DNA from: Flavobacterium wongokense
GTDB taxonomy: Bacteria; Bacteroidota; Bacteroidia; Flavobacteriales; Flavobacteriaceae
Assembly: GCF_021608265.1 (NCBI RefSeq)
Contig: NZ_JAKIHP010000005.1
Span: 62,001-126,000 of the forward strand
DNA: 64,000 bases
Direction: 5' to 3'
Of this stretch, positions 9,096 to 17,910 are shown piece by piece; the first letter of the stretch is position 1, and every line of letters starts with the position of its first letter. A model generated the notes under the pieces. The model saw only the letters and a list, made by a program, of their open reading frames with translations. It was not told where the DNA came from and did not search any database. Both the position numbers and the translations under genes were made by a program.

Positions 9096-11015
9096 TTACT
9101 GTTTGACAAACTTTGCCTGGAATTTTTGTTCTCCGGCAAAGGCCTGGATAATATAAATTCCCGAAGCCAGCATCCCAACGTTTACCTTTTTGGCATTGGT
9201 ATTTTCGTTCAAAACGATTTTGCCGGTCATGTCGGTAATGATTAATCTGTCCAGATTGATATCCGATTGTATTTCGAGGATTTGCGTTGCCGGATTGGGA
9301 GCAATGGCCATCGTATTTGAATTCCATTGTGCATTCGACAACGAATTCACAGTAAGTTTATAATCCTCTATTTCACCACTAAAAATGTAGCAGGGCTCAA
9401 TATGGTTTACCGTATTGGTCAAAATTGCCCGAATCCTGTAATCTCCTATCGCAACATCTGAAGGAATTTGAAAACTTCCGGAAACCCCAAGTGGCGAAGA
9501 GCCACTTGCGAAAAGCAATTCTCCAGCATCATCAAAATCATAATCCCGATTCCAATCGGCATACAAATTAACTACTACTGCAAACACGCCTCCTGTTGTT
9601 GCAGCACGGGAACTGACAGTAAAATCGAGTGTTTCGCCTGTAGCTACCGGTGCTGAAAAAGCATTGTAATAATCTGCTATTCCACCTTCTGAACAACCGG
9701 AATTCAGGTTTTGCATTAGTATATCCCCACTTCTGAACAACGTAAAATCGTCTATGACCAATGCCGGGATTTGCGGTGCAGGCATACTGCAGGATTGCGC
9801 CGAATAATTGGCACAATAGAAATCGGAAACTACTGCATTGGAAACCGTAGAATAACTGTTTATTGAATTTGACGGCCTGATCCTGTAAAAGTTCTGCTCT
9901 CCGGAAACTGCAGGGACATGTTCGAGCATCGTTTCATTTTCTGCAGTACCGGCAACAACTCTATAAGGACCTCCAACAGCCGAAGCACGCTCAATCATAT
10001 AACCTGTTTCAAGGTTGGAATTGTCTGTCCAGGTAAGGGTTACGCCATAAGCATCGGCGATAGCTGTTAAATTGGATGGTGCGGGTTGTAAAGTCTCAGG
10101 AGCATCAAGCGTATACGTATTGGATGGATTGTGCAAAAGCAACGTTCCGTCGCGCATTCGCGCGTATTGTCCCTCGGTAAAGATATAAGGCACACAGGTA
10201 TTGTACGCCATATAATTGGTTAAATCGGGAGTGAATGTATCGCCATTGGCATCAGTAGCCGTGCCCGAATAAATACAAAAATTCATATCGGTATTGGGGC
10301 TTCCGTACGCATCGGCAGGCGTATCACAAAGGAAATCGCCTTTCAAATCGCAATTCGCCGCAATACGCGGCGCTACTTCATCAAAATCACGCGTTACCAA
10401 TTCACGGTTGGCAATCACCGGATTTGCCGAATTATAAAAGGTATGCTGCAACCCGAAAAAATGCCCAAACTCATGAACAAAGGACTTGCCGTTCATAACC
10501 GATGTATTGCGGTACCATATCCTGTTCTGGCTCTGCTGTGTTGGAGACACCGGAGAAAGTCCTCCCGCAGTAGTACCATTTACCAGCAGCACCCTTGTAA
10601 AATAAACATTAATCGCATTGTTATGCCCATTGCTATTGGAGAAGTTGGCATTGTCGGTAAAAGTAGTATCACCATCATTCAAATCGCTGTTTGGATATCG
10701 GTTAAAGTCGGTACCACTAAAATAAAACTGGACATTTATCTCATAAAATTCATTATTCAAACGGGCAAGTGCCTTATTAATACTGCCCGAATCAAGATAG
10801 CCCGAACCGTCATCCTCTCCAATCAAATGGGCTTTGATTGGAACATAAGTAATGCCATTCCCATTGACCTGATTGGGCGCCGCCTTTAGTTGTTCGAGGG
10901 TTTGCCTGCGAAGGAGTTCATCATTAATATCTGAAACACTGCTGACACCACATTCTAGGACTTGTGAAAAGGACGTTAGCGAGGTGAGCAATAACAATAG
11001 GTAAATCTTTTTCAT
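9096..11015 (-). CDS. Secreted M43-type metalloprotease with T9SS sorting tail
   Basis: 639 residues. Signal peptide at 1-18 (LLLLTSLTSFSQ). The catalytic domain has HEFGHFFGLQH at 181-191 (ligands His181, His185, His191; Glu182) and a downstream Met-turn in LTNYMAYNTC, which is the pappalysin-like M43 pattern of metzincins. Next come a fibronectin type III-like domain (about 310-390, PSNLTAIADAYGVTLTWTD...), a GEVED-type beta domain (ending GEIEDYKLTV near 550) and a Por-type C-terminal tail (APNPATQILEIQ...KFVKQ). The tail predicts export by the type IX system to the cell surface or medium. The substrate is unknown. No operon partner is evident. Confidence 0.9.
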   Translation of the reverse strand: MKKIYLLLLLTSLTSFSQVLECGVSSVSDINDELLRRQTLEQLKAAPNQVNGNGITYVPIKAHLIGEDDGSGYLDSGSINKALARLNNEFYEINVQFYFSGTDFNRYPNSDLNDGDTTFTDNANFSNSNGHNNAINVYFTRVLLVNGTTAGGLSPVSPTQQSQNRIWYRNTSVMNGKSFVHEFGHFFGLQHTFYNSANPVIANRELVTRDFDEVAPRIAANCDLKGDFLCDTPADAYGSPNTDMNFCIYSGTATDANGDTFTPDLTNYMAYNTCVPYIFTEGQYARMRDGTLLLHNPSNTYTLDAPETLQPAPSNLTAIADAYGVTLTWTDNSNLETGYMIERASAVGGPYRVVAGTAENETMLEHVPAVSGEQNFYRIRPSNSINSYSTVSNAVVSDFYCANYSAQSCSMPAPQIPALVIDDFTLFRSGDILMQNLNSGCSEGGIADYYNAFSAPVATGETLDFTVSSRAATTGGVFAVVVNLYADWNRDYDFDDAGELLFASGSSPLGVSGSFQIPSDVAIGDYRIRAILTNTVNHIEPCYIFSGEIEDYKLTVNSLSNAQWNSNTMAIAPNPATQILEIQSDINLDRLIITDMTGKIVLNENTNAKKVNVGMLASGIYIIQAFAGEQKFQAKFVKQ

Positions 11016-11068
11016 AGTAATTGATCATTAGTATCCAAATTTAAATAAAATATTTGATATATCAATAA

Positions 11069-11887
11069 TCACCCAAAAACCACCACAACCAAAACCCACC
11101 AAAGTATAGGAATGCTCTCTGCCCAAAAGGAAGTGTAATATTTAGACCGTTCCTCATTGGCACAAAGAAGAAAAAGAAAGGTAGTAATTGCAATGCCAAT
11201 CCTGACATACGTTGCCGGAGCAGGAAACGTTGTGATAAAAAAAGGAGCCACCACAAAAACCAATAAAAGGATGCTTCCAACGATTTTAGTATTCTTCACT
11301 CCTATCTGTTGCGGAACGGTTTTTAAATTCAGGTCGTCCACCTTCAAATCAATGATTTCAAAAATCAATATCAATACAAAAATCAGTATAAACCGCTGCA
11401 AACCCACCATGAACATGACAAAGCTAATCGGGATGCCGGCGTCAATCACAGGCAGGAACAAGGTAATCCCAACCCAGCAAAGCGCTACCATATAAATTTT
11501 GACACCAGTCCAGTTCCGTGCATTTTTCCTATTGGGAAAGAACGGGAGCGTATACAGCATCGTCAATACCAGGAATGCAAATGCAATGATTTTAGTAGTT
11601 TGCGATAATTGGAAAAAGAAATATGCAGCAGCTAAAAAAGAAACGAAACTCAGGCCTGCGATCAACTTTAATTCGGTACGCATCTGCTGTTTCTGCCTTC
11701 GGGCAAGTGCATCGTATTTGACAAAATTATAAGCGACTATGGTTCCGAAAAAAGCAAACAGCGCAGACGGATGGATATCGTTTATCCCAAACATAAATCC
11801 GGTCATCCTTACCATAGCATAGACCGCCAGCGACACATGGATGCTGCTGTTGATATAAAAGTCGAGAAGCCTCTTAAATATACCCAT
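11069..11887 (-). CDS. UbiA-like integral membrane protein
   Basis: 272 residues with about eight hydrophobic helices. An N-terminal NFVKYDA (around 54-60) and the cytoplasmic loop FEIIDLKVDDLNLKTVPQQIG (around 170-195) resemble the two Asp-rich motifs of UbiA-type prenyltransferases (the second, D..xDD..T.P..IG, is the better match). Known family members attach prenyl chains to aromatic acceptors in quinone or pigment pathways. The motifs are degenerate, so this may be a non-canonical or inactive member. It stands alone, divergent from gcvP. Confidence 0.6.
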   Translation of the reverse strand: MGIFKRLLDFYINSSIHVSLAVYAMVRMTGFMFGINDIHPSALFAFFGTIVAYNFVKYDALARRQKQQMRTELKLIAGLSFVSFLAAAYFFFQLSQTTKIIAFAFLVLTMLYTLPFFPNRKNARNWTGVKIYMVALCWVGITLFLPVIDAGIPISFVMFMVGLQRFILIFVLILIFEIIDLKVDDLNLKTVPQQIGVKNTKIVGSILLLVFVVAPFFITTFPAPATYVRIGIAITTFLFLLCANEERSKYYTSFWAESIPILWWVLVVVVFG

Positions 11888-11984
11888 CCAACAAAAATAC
11901 GCATTATGTTAACAAGCCATCCTTTTAGTTGAAAAAAACCAAAAAAATGCATCCTTTTTAACCTAAAATTTAGACTTTAATAAT

Positions 11985-11992
11985 TACTTTTG
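11985..11992 (+). promoter_or_regulatory. TAnnTTTG promoter box for gcvP
   Basis: TACTTTTG lies 49-56 bases upstream of the gcvP ATG at 12041, in an A/T-rich intergenic region. It places the transcript start inside a longer open frame that begins at 11990, which argues for the ATG start. No clear -33 TTG is present. Confidence 0.5.
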
Positions 11993-12040
11993 TTGGCGTT
12001 AAAAACAACACACTTATTTACACTAAGAACTTATCATTTA

Positions 12041-14884
12041 ATGAGAACAGACGCATTTGCATTACGCCACATAGGTCCACGTGAGAGCGACCTTAACCAC
12101 ATGTTCAAAACCATAGGAGTTGAAACTTTTGACCAGCTGATTTATGAAACCATTCCGGACGACATCCGTTTGAAAAACGATCTGCAGTTGGAACCGGCAA
12201 TGACCGAATATGAGTATTCACAGCACATACATGAACTGGGCAAAAAGAATAAGGTATTCAAATCGTACATCGGTTTGGGTTACCACCCAACGATTGTCCC
12301 TGCGGTAATCCAAAGGAATATTTTTGAAAACCCGGGTTGGTATACTGCCTACACACCTTATCAGGCAGAAATTGCACAAGGACGATTGGAAGCGATTCTG
12401 AATTTCCAAACCACGGTAATTGAATTGACAGGAATGGAAATCGCAAACGCATCCTTACTGGACGAAGGAACTGCTGCTGCTGAGGCAATGGCATTGTTAT
12501 TCGACGTTCGTTCGCGTGACCAGAAGAAAAACAACATAAGCAAGTTCTTCGTTTCAGAAGAGATTTTACCACAAACACTTTCCATATTACAAACCCGTTC
12601 CACTCCGCTAAACATTGAATTAGTGGTAGGAAACCATGAGGATTTCGACTTCTCTACCGATTTCTTCGGGGCTATTTTACAGTATCCTGGGAAATACGGA
12701 CAGGTAAATGACTACAGCGCATTTATCGCTAAAGCAAATCAAAACGAAATCAGGGTTGCTGTTGCTGCCGATATCTTATCATTGGTGAAATTGACTTCAC
12801 CAGGTGAAATGGGAGCTTCAGTAGTGGTGGGAACTACTCAGCGTTTTGGTGTCCCAATGGGTTACGGCGGACCGCACGCAGGATATTTTGCGACCAAAGA
12901 AGAATACAAACGTTCGATGCCGGGAAGGATCATCGGTGTCTCCATCGATGCCAACGGAAAGCGTGCACTACGTATGGCTTTAGGAACCCGTGAGCAGCAT
13001 ATCAAACGTGAAAAAGCAACCTCAAATATTTGTACCGCTCAGGTTTTATTGGCTGTTATGGCGGGAATGTACGCAGTGTACCACGGTCCAAAAGGACTGA
13101 AATACATTGCCGATAAAGTACACGCTTCGGCAGTAACCTTGGCGGATGCCTTGAATAAATTGGGCGTATACCAAACCAACACCGCTTTCTTTGATACGAT
13201 TTCAGTGAAAGCGGATGCAAATAAAGTAAAGGCAATTGCCGAGAAAAACGAAGTGAATTTCTTTTATGCGGATGCCGAAACGATTTCTATTTCGCTAAAC
13301 GAAACGACTTCGACTGCCGACATCAACCAAATCATTGCCATCTTTGCGGAAGCAACCGGAAAAGAAGCTTTCAAGGTTACGGCTTTGGCAGCAAACAATA
13401 ATATCCCTGTTGCGTCTATCAGGACTTCTGATTTCCTGACGCATGAAGTATTCAACAACCATCATTCGGAATCCCAATTGATGCGTTATATCAAAAAACT
13501 CGAGCGTCGCGACTTGTCGTTAAACCACTCGATGATTTCGTTAGGTTCGTGTACGATGAAACTAAATGCTGCTGCCGAAATGCTGCCGTTATCTATGGCA
13601 AACTGGAACAGCATCCACCCATTCGCACCTATCGAGCAGGTGGAAGGCTACCAAATCATGCTTAAAAAACTAGAGCAACAACTGAATGTAGTAACCGGTT
13701 TCCAAGGGACTACATTGCAGCCTAATTCTGGTGCGCAGGGCGAATATGCCGGTTTAATGGCAATCCGTGCGTATCATTTATCCCGTGGCGACAACCACCG
13801 AAATGTATGCCTGATTCCATCTTCGGCTCACGGAACCAATCCGGCTTCTGCGGCGATGGCAGGAATGCACATCATCGTAACCAAAACCATGGAAAACGGG
13901 AACATCGATGTGGAAGATTTAAGGGCAAAAGCGATTGAGCACAAAGACGACTTGTCTTGTTTGATGGTAACCTATCCTTCTACTCACGGGGTTTTCGAAA
14001 GTGCTATCTGTGAAATTACCAAAATCATCCACGACAATGGCGGTTTGGTGTATATGGACGGTGCCAATATGAATGCACAGGTTGGTTTGACCAATCCGGC
14101 TACGATTGGTGCTGACGTGTGCCACTTAAACCTTCACAAAACCTTCGCCATTCCACACGGTGGTGGTGGACCTGGAGTTGGACCTATCTGCGTAAACGAC
14201 AAACTGGTTCCGTTTTTACCAACAAACCCTGTGATTCAGGTGGGTGGTGAAAAAGCAATCACAGCGATTTCTTCTGCGCCTTATGGCTCTGCTTTGGTTT
14301 GTCTGATTTCGTATGGTTACATCACGATGCTGGGTGCCGAAGGTTTGAAAAGCTCCACACAACACGCCATTTTGAATGCAAATTATATCAAAGCCCGATT
14401 GGAAGAACATTATCCTGTTTTATACTCAGGGGAAATGGGGCGCGCAGCACACGAAATGATTTTGGACTGCCGTTCGTTCAAACAAAACGGAATTGAAGTT
14501 ACCGATATCGCAAAACGTTTGATGGACTATGGTTTCCACGCACCAACGGTTTCATTCCCGGTAGCAGGAACGCTTATGGTAGAACCAACAGAGTCAGAAG
14601 ACTTGGCGGAATTGGACCGTTTTTGTGACGCGATGATTTCCATCAGGAAGGAAATTAACGCAGCCACTGCCGAAGACGCCAACAACGTATTGAAAAACGC
14701 TCCGCACACTCTAGCAATGCTGACGTCAAACGACTGGAACATGCCATACACCCGTGAACAGGCAGCCTATCCGTTGGATTACATTGCCGACAACAAATTC
14801 TGGCCAAGCGTACGCCGTGTAGACGATGCCTATGGCGATAGGAATTTGATTTGTTCCTGTGCTCCGATTGAAGCGTATATGTAA
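12041..14884 (+). CDS. gcvP: Glycine dehydrogenase (decarboxylating), P protein of the glycine cleavage system
   Basis: PLP enzyme that decarboxylates glycine and passes the aminomethyl group to lipoylated H protein. The single 947-residue chain holds both P1-like (N-terminal) and P2-like (C-terminal) halves, as in E. coli. N-terminal RHIGPRESDLNHMFKTIG is diagnostic. The PLP lysine is Lys700 in LNLHKTFAIPHGGGGPG. The ATG at 12041 gives the family N-terminus, and the promoter box just upstream agrees. gcvT and gcvH are not in the window, so the system is scattered, as is usual in this group. A hairpin terminator follows 34 bases after the stop. Confidence 0.97.
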   Translation: MRTDAFALRHIGPRESDLNHMFKTIGVETFDQLIYETIPDDIRLKNDLQLEPAMTEYEYSQHIHELGKKNKVFKSYIGLGYHPTIVPAVIQRNIFENPGWYTAYTPYQAEIAQGRLEAILNFQTTVIELTGMEIANASLLDEGTAAAEAMALLFDVRSRDQKKNNISKFFVSEEILPQTLSILQTRSTPLNIELVVGNHEDFDFSTDFFGAILQYPGKYGQVNDYSAFIAKANQNEIRVAVAADILSLVKLTSPGEMGASVVVGTTQRFGVPMGYGGPHAGYFATKEEYKRSMPGRIIGVSIDANGKRALRMALGTREQHIKREKATSNICTAQVLLAVMAGMYAVYHGPKGLKYIADKVHASAVTLADALNKLGVYQTNTAFFDTISVKADANKVKAIAEKNEVNFFYADAETISISLNETTSTADINQIIAIFAEATGKEAFKVTALAANNNIPVASIRTSDFLTHEVFNNHHSESQLMRYIKKLERRDLSLNHSMISLGSCTMKLNAAAEMLPLSMANWNSIHPFAPIEQVEGYQIMLKKLEQQLNVVTGFQGTTLQPNSGAQGEYAGLMAIRAYHLSRGDNHRNVCLIPSSAHGTNPASAAMAGMHIIVTKTMENGNIDVEDLRAKAIEHKDDLSCLMVTYPSTHGVFESAICEITKIIHDNGGLVYMDGANMNAQVGLTNPATIGADVCHLNLHKTFAIPHGGGGPGVGPICVNDKLVPFLPTNPVIQVGGEKAITAISSAPYGSALVCLISYGYITMLGAEGLKSSTQHAILNANYIKARLEEHYPVLYSGEMGRAAHEMILDCRSFKQNGIEVTDIAKRLMDYGFHAPTVSFPVAGTLMVEPTESEDLAELDRFCDAMISIRKEINAATAEDANNVLKNAPHTLAMLTSNDWNMPYTREQAAYPLDYIADNKFWPSVRRVDDAYGDRNLICSCAPIEAYM

Positions 14885-14918
14885 AATAACTAATAAGGCA
14901 TTAGCCAAAAGATAATAA

Positions 14919-14945
14919 GCCTCGGGATTAACCGGGGCTTTTTTT
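14919..14945 (+). terminator. Rho-independent terminator after gcvP
   Basis: Stem AAGCCTCGG / CCGGGGCTT (one G-U pair) with a GATTAA loop, followed by a T-run. Confidence 0.85.
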
Positions 14946-14956
14946 ATTGCTACAAA

Positions 14957-14980
14957 TTGTTTAGAAAAATTTTATCTTTG
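14957..14980 (+). promoter_or_regulatory. Orphan TAnnTTTG promoter pointing into the OLD gene's 3' end
   Basis: TTG at 14957 and TATCTTTG at 14973-14980, 16 bases apart start to start, directly after the gcvP terminator. No plus-strand gene follows: the next reading frame is only a few codons long and then lies antisense to the OLD-family gene. A palindrome starts immediately downstream, at the expected transcription start. Confidence 0.45.
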
Positions 14981-15014
14981 GTAGTCGACTTGTCTATAAT
15001 CGACAAGTTACTAC
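14981..15014. promoter_or_regulatory. 34-bp interrupted palindrome, candidate operator
   Basis: Inverted arms GTAGT-cg-ACTTGTC and GACAAGT-t-ACTAC around a 7-base centre (tataatc). It overlaps the predicted start point of the orphan promoter, the usual position of a repressor site. It has no T-run on either side, so it is not a typical terminator for the OLD gene that ends at 15048. Confidence 0.5.
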
Positions 15015-15047
15015 ACATTTTCTTGGAAAATCATCAAAATCACCAAC

Positions 15048-16817
15048 TTATAATGAGCCAATTAATTTTGTTTCCATTGTTTTGAAATTTGACTTTGTAT
15101 TTTTAAAATGTTTATTAATTATTTTTTCTCTATTTTTTGAATAAAATAAACTCAATACAAATTTGCAAAAAAGATCTTTATTAGATAAATCCTTTAAATC
15201 AGAATAAGATTGAACTTCAGAAAGATCAAAATAGTCTTCCAACTTTGTATTATTTTTTCCTTCGATTAAATCCAACGTCATAAATTTTCTGCCTTCAACT
15301 TCTCCAAAAAGTTCAACGGCTTTTTTTAATCTAGCCCTACCTTCAGAATCGTTATCCCATAATGCTAAATATTTTTTCCCTAAAAATATCATATAAGGAA
15401 TTTGATTAAGTACAGAAGATGCACTGACGCAAGGGAAGTAAGTAAGTTTATCTCCTGTAAACATCTTAAAACAATAATAATCATAAATTCCTTCTAACAG
15501 AACGATATTATTATAATCAAATTCGATTAATGGCGGGCGAACCTCTAGAGCATCAAATATTGATTGGTAAGCAGAATTATTTTTCGGCCTTACTATTCCT
15601 TTATGATTTAATCTATCTAAAACAATTTTTCCATCTTTATTCTTTTCTGCTAATCGAATGGAATTAATTGGAACAAATTCCGGATTTAATAAATTATGTG
15701 AGTGAGTACAATATATGACTTTATTTTTTATAGAAAGATTTTTAAGCTGTTCAACTAATTTATTTAGGGCAAAAGTATGTAGATATGATCCTGGTTCATC
15801 AAGTAAATAAACTGTATCCTTATCGTCTTCCTCACGTTTATCATGATTGTAGTGAAGTTTAATCATAAAGTTAATATACCAATAGAATCCCTTACTCCTA
15901 TGTGAAATCTTAAAATGTCTGTCTCTTGGTTTCCCATCCACCAAAATAATCTCTACAATATTGAAAATTAAATGAGGTACATTTTCCTTAAGAAGATAAT
16001 CGATTTTAACACTTATATTTTCTGTTTTCTCAAATTTATATTTACTCCACTCCTCTAGTAATTTACTATTTAGTTCTTGTTGAACATCGCTAATAATACT
16101 ATACCTAACACTTTGTTCTCTATTTGGTAAATCATAGACACTATAAGATGCGTCAGTTTGCTTAAAAAGTTCTTCTATATATTCAATCCAATCGCTATCA
16201 CCATCTTCATTAATGGGAAGTTCTTCGGGTAGTCGATCATGAAAATCATCGAAATATAGAACATAAGGTAATTTACGAACAATTTCTCTACAAATTTTAT
16301 CAGCTACATCCTCTGATATTTGTCCCTCAAACGATTTTATAGAATACTTTTTTGTTTTCAAATCTCTATCAATAACCAAGTTATTTGAAGAACTTATTTG
16401 TTTAAGTATTTTTAATCCTTTTACTTCTTCCCAATTTTCTAATTTTACACTATCATCATTAAAGTCGATTTTTTCTAAACTAAATTTAGCGTCAAAGGTT
16501 TCAGAATATAAATTTGTAAACTTTTTTAACGATTCCTCAAAAATGTTTTCAATTTTTTTAAACCCATTATATTCTATTTCCGCTGAAACTATAACAGGTT
16601 TTATTGCGGTTGAATATAAATTTGTGACATTATCTAGATGTCTTCCTCCATTTCTAGAATCATTGAAGTGATCGAAAGCAAAAACTGCTTCTAAAAACGT
16701 AGTTTTCCCACTTTCGTTTTTTCCAATTATAGGAATTAGGGACTCTTTAGAAATGTCAATTTCTGTAATCTCACTGATACCTCGATAACCATTAATAATA
16801 AACTTCTTAAATTTCAT
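15048..16817 (-). CDS. OLD-family nuclease: ABC-type ATPase with C-terminal TOPRIM domain
   Basis: 589 residues. The N-terminal half is an SMC/RecF-like ATPase: Walker A GKNESGKTT (residues 32-40) right after the FKKFIINGYRGI strand, and Walker B YLLDEPG with Asp340-Glu341. The C-terminal half carries a TOPRIM nuclease core: Glu442 in VLLEGIYDYY, and Asp488 and Asp490 in ALWDNDSEG. This order defines overcoming-lysogenization-defect (OLD) nucleases, which nick or cleave DNA in an ATP-regulated way and often act against phage. No UvrD-type helicase is next to it, so it is not a Gabija pair; it reads as a solitary class 1-like OLD. Base use differs from its neighbours: 27% GC in 60 bases from 16021, by hand count. 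It is flanked by repeats, which suggests transfer. Confidence 0.85.
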   Translation of the reverse strand: MKFKKFIINGYRGISEITEIDISKESLIPIIGKNESGKTTFLEAVFAFDHFNDSRNGGRHLDNVTNLYSTAIKPVIVSAEIEYNGFKKIENIFEESLKKFTNLYSETFDAKFSLEKIDFNDDSVKLENWEEVKGLKILKQISSSNNLVIDRDLKTKKYSIKSFEGQISEDVADKICREIVRKLPYVLYFDDFHDRLPEELPINEDGDSDWIEYIEELFKQTDASYSVYDLPNREQSVRYSIISDVQQELNSKLLEEWSKYKFEKTENISVKIDYLLKENVPHLIFNIVEIILVDGKPRDRHFKISHRSKGFYWYINFMIKLHYNHDKREEDDKDTVYLLDEPGSYLHTFALNKLVEQLKNLSIKNKVIYCTHSHNLLNPEFVPINSIRLAEKNKDGKIVLDRLNHKGIVRPKNNSAYQSIFDALEVRPPLIEFDYNNIVLLEGIYDYYCFKMFTGDKLTYFPCVSASSVLNQIPYMIFLGKKYLALWDNDSEGRARLKKAVELFGEVEGRKFMTLDLIEGKNNTKLEDYFDLSEVQSYSDLKDLSNKDLFCKFVLSLFYSKNREKIINKHFKNTKSNFKTMETKLIGSL

Positions 16818-16920
16818 CTGGATAGATTTTGAAATAATATATGTTACAATTTATAACAAAATTGCTTCAAGAATCTAATTTTCAACCTAATATTTTCCAC
16901 CTATTTAAAAAAAAAACGAT

Positions 16921-16964
16921 AGCGCGGATTTGCAACCCGGACAGCGCGGATTTGTAATCCGTGC
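16921..16964. repeat. Two tandem 22-bp REP-like palindromic units
   Basis: Head-to-tail units at 16921-16942 and 16943-16964, both starting AGCGCGGATTTG. The second contains the inverted repeat CGGATT-TGT-AATCCG and can form a hairpin; the first is a degenerate copy (CGGATTTGCAACCCG). Palindromes built on CGGATTxxxAATCCG remind me of the REP sequences mobilised by TnpA_REP (RAYT) proteins in Bacteroidota. No such protein is present in the window. Confidence 0.6.
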
Positions 16965-16982
16965 CTATAGATTTTTTCTCCC

Positions 16983-17708
16983 CTACACCACCCCCGTAAA
17001 CACCACCTGCACCGGGTTAAACTGTTTACTATTACAATAATTCTTATCCCCCAGCACCGTGCGGTGGTCCCATAACAGCAGCTGTGCCGCTACGATAACG
17101 CGGGTACCTTCCGGGAACGGCTGGGTTTCCAGCGTGATGTTAGTAGGACCATGCGATTGCAGCTCAAAACCAAAGACCTCGGTCATCACATTCCTTCCGC
17201 CTTCCGCAGGAAAGCCTACGACCAATATTGCCAGCTCAGCGCCTATATAGTGCATTGGTATTGAATGAGGAATTATCGGTGCTATCGCCACTTCGGGCAG
17301 TTGCACAGTATCATTTTCGGTAATGGTAAAAGGCAGTGCCATCGGCAGGCAGTCCTGCAGCCTGGTGTTAGCATTGAATTCAAACCCCACCAACTCCGAC
17401 AAGTCCGCCGAGAACAACGTCAGGTGTTCCTGGTATCCCTGTGGGAAATGAAAGGCTTTGTGCAGGGCTCCGGTAAGGCGTTGGCTGGCATACGGGTCGG
17501 TGCCCACCAGCAGCAAAGGACGCAACGCATTCCGAATTGCTTTTGATTGCGCCACCGCATATTTAAAATTCGTGGAACTCGCCCGCGTACCCTGGCTTTG
17601 CTTCGGGTTGACCGCGCGGGTCTGCACTATCGATTTGCCATTCAGGCTGCGCACATACAGCGGGCCAATCAGTCCCTGCAGTTGTTGTTTGTGGTGTAGG
17701 TTTGCCAT
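16983..17708 (-). CDS. GC-rich orphan gene, unknown function
   Basis: 241 residues, no signal peptide or membrane segment. The N-terminus (HHKQQLQGLIGPLYVRSLNGKSIVQTRAV) is followed by a helical basic part (KYAVAQSKAIRNALRPLLL, about 48-70) and then a beta-rich C-terminal half (TITENDTVQLPEVAIAPIIP..., AELAILVVGFP, ITLETQPFPEGTRVIVAAQLLLWD). I recall similar uncharacterised proteins in flavobacteria but cannot name a family. Its base composition stands out: 58% GC in the 60 bases from 17041 by hand count, against 27% in the adjacent OLD gene. It has REP-like units at its 3' side and an 11-bp repeat array upstream of its start. Both suggest recent acquisition. Confidence 0.7.
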   Translation of the reverse strand: MANLHHKQQLQGLIGPLYVRSLNGKSIVQTRAVNPKQSQGTRASSTNFKYAVAQSKAIRNALRPLLLVGTDPYASQRLTGALHKAFHFPQGYQEHLTLFSADLSELVGFEFNANTRLQDCLPMALPFTITENDTVQLPEVAIAPIIPHSIPMHYIGAELAILVVGFPAEGGRNVMTEVFGFELQSHGPTNITLETQPFPEGTRVIVAAQLLLWDHRTVLGDKNYCNSKQFNPVQVVFTGVV

Positions 17709-17830
17709 AATCCCGTTCGGTTTAAATTAAACAATGGTTGCTGCCTAACTGCCTTGGTTAAGGCTGTAGTGTGGTTTTTCTCATAAACTGTGCCAGTCTT
17801 GGTCAACATGTGTTCGGGATGCCTTCGGGT

Positions 17831-17910
17831 TGTGTGCGATGTGTGTCCGATTAAAACCCCCTTTACATCGGACACACATCGCACACACATCGGACACACA
17901 TCGGACACAC
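17831..17910. repeat. 11-bp tandem repeats forming a 21-bp perfect hairpin
   Basis: Right part: four tandem 11-mers of the form ATCG(G/C)ACACAC at 17867, 17878, 17889 and 17900. Left part: 17831-17851 is an exact inverted copy of 17867-17887 (21 of 21 bases), separated by a 15-base loop (taaaaccccctttac). It lies about 120-200 bases upstream of the GC-rich gene. Unit length close to one helical turn would place bound proteins on one face of the DNA. Confidence 0.8.

Noticed and set aside
15048-17708. Possible Gabija pair (OLD nuclease plus helicase)
   Set aside because: The neighbouring gene is not a UvrD/PcrA-type helicase; it has no Walker motifs and is on the same strand with a composition break between them.
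17867-17910. Possible CRISPR
   Set aside because: Units of 11 bp are head to tail with no spacers and there are no cas genes.
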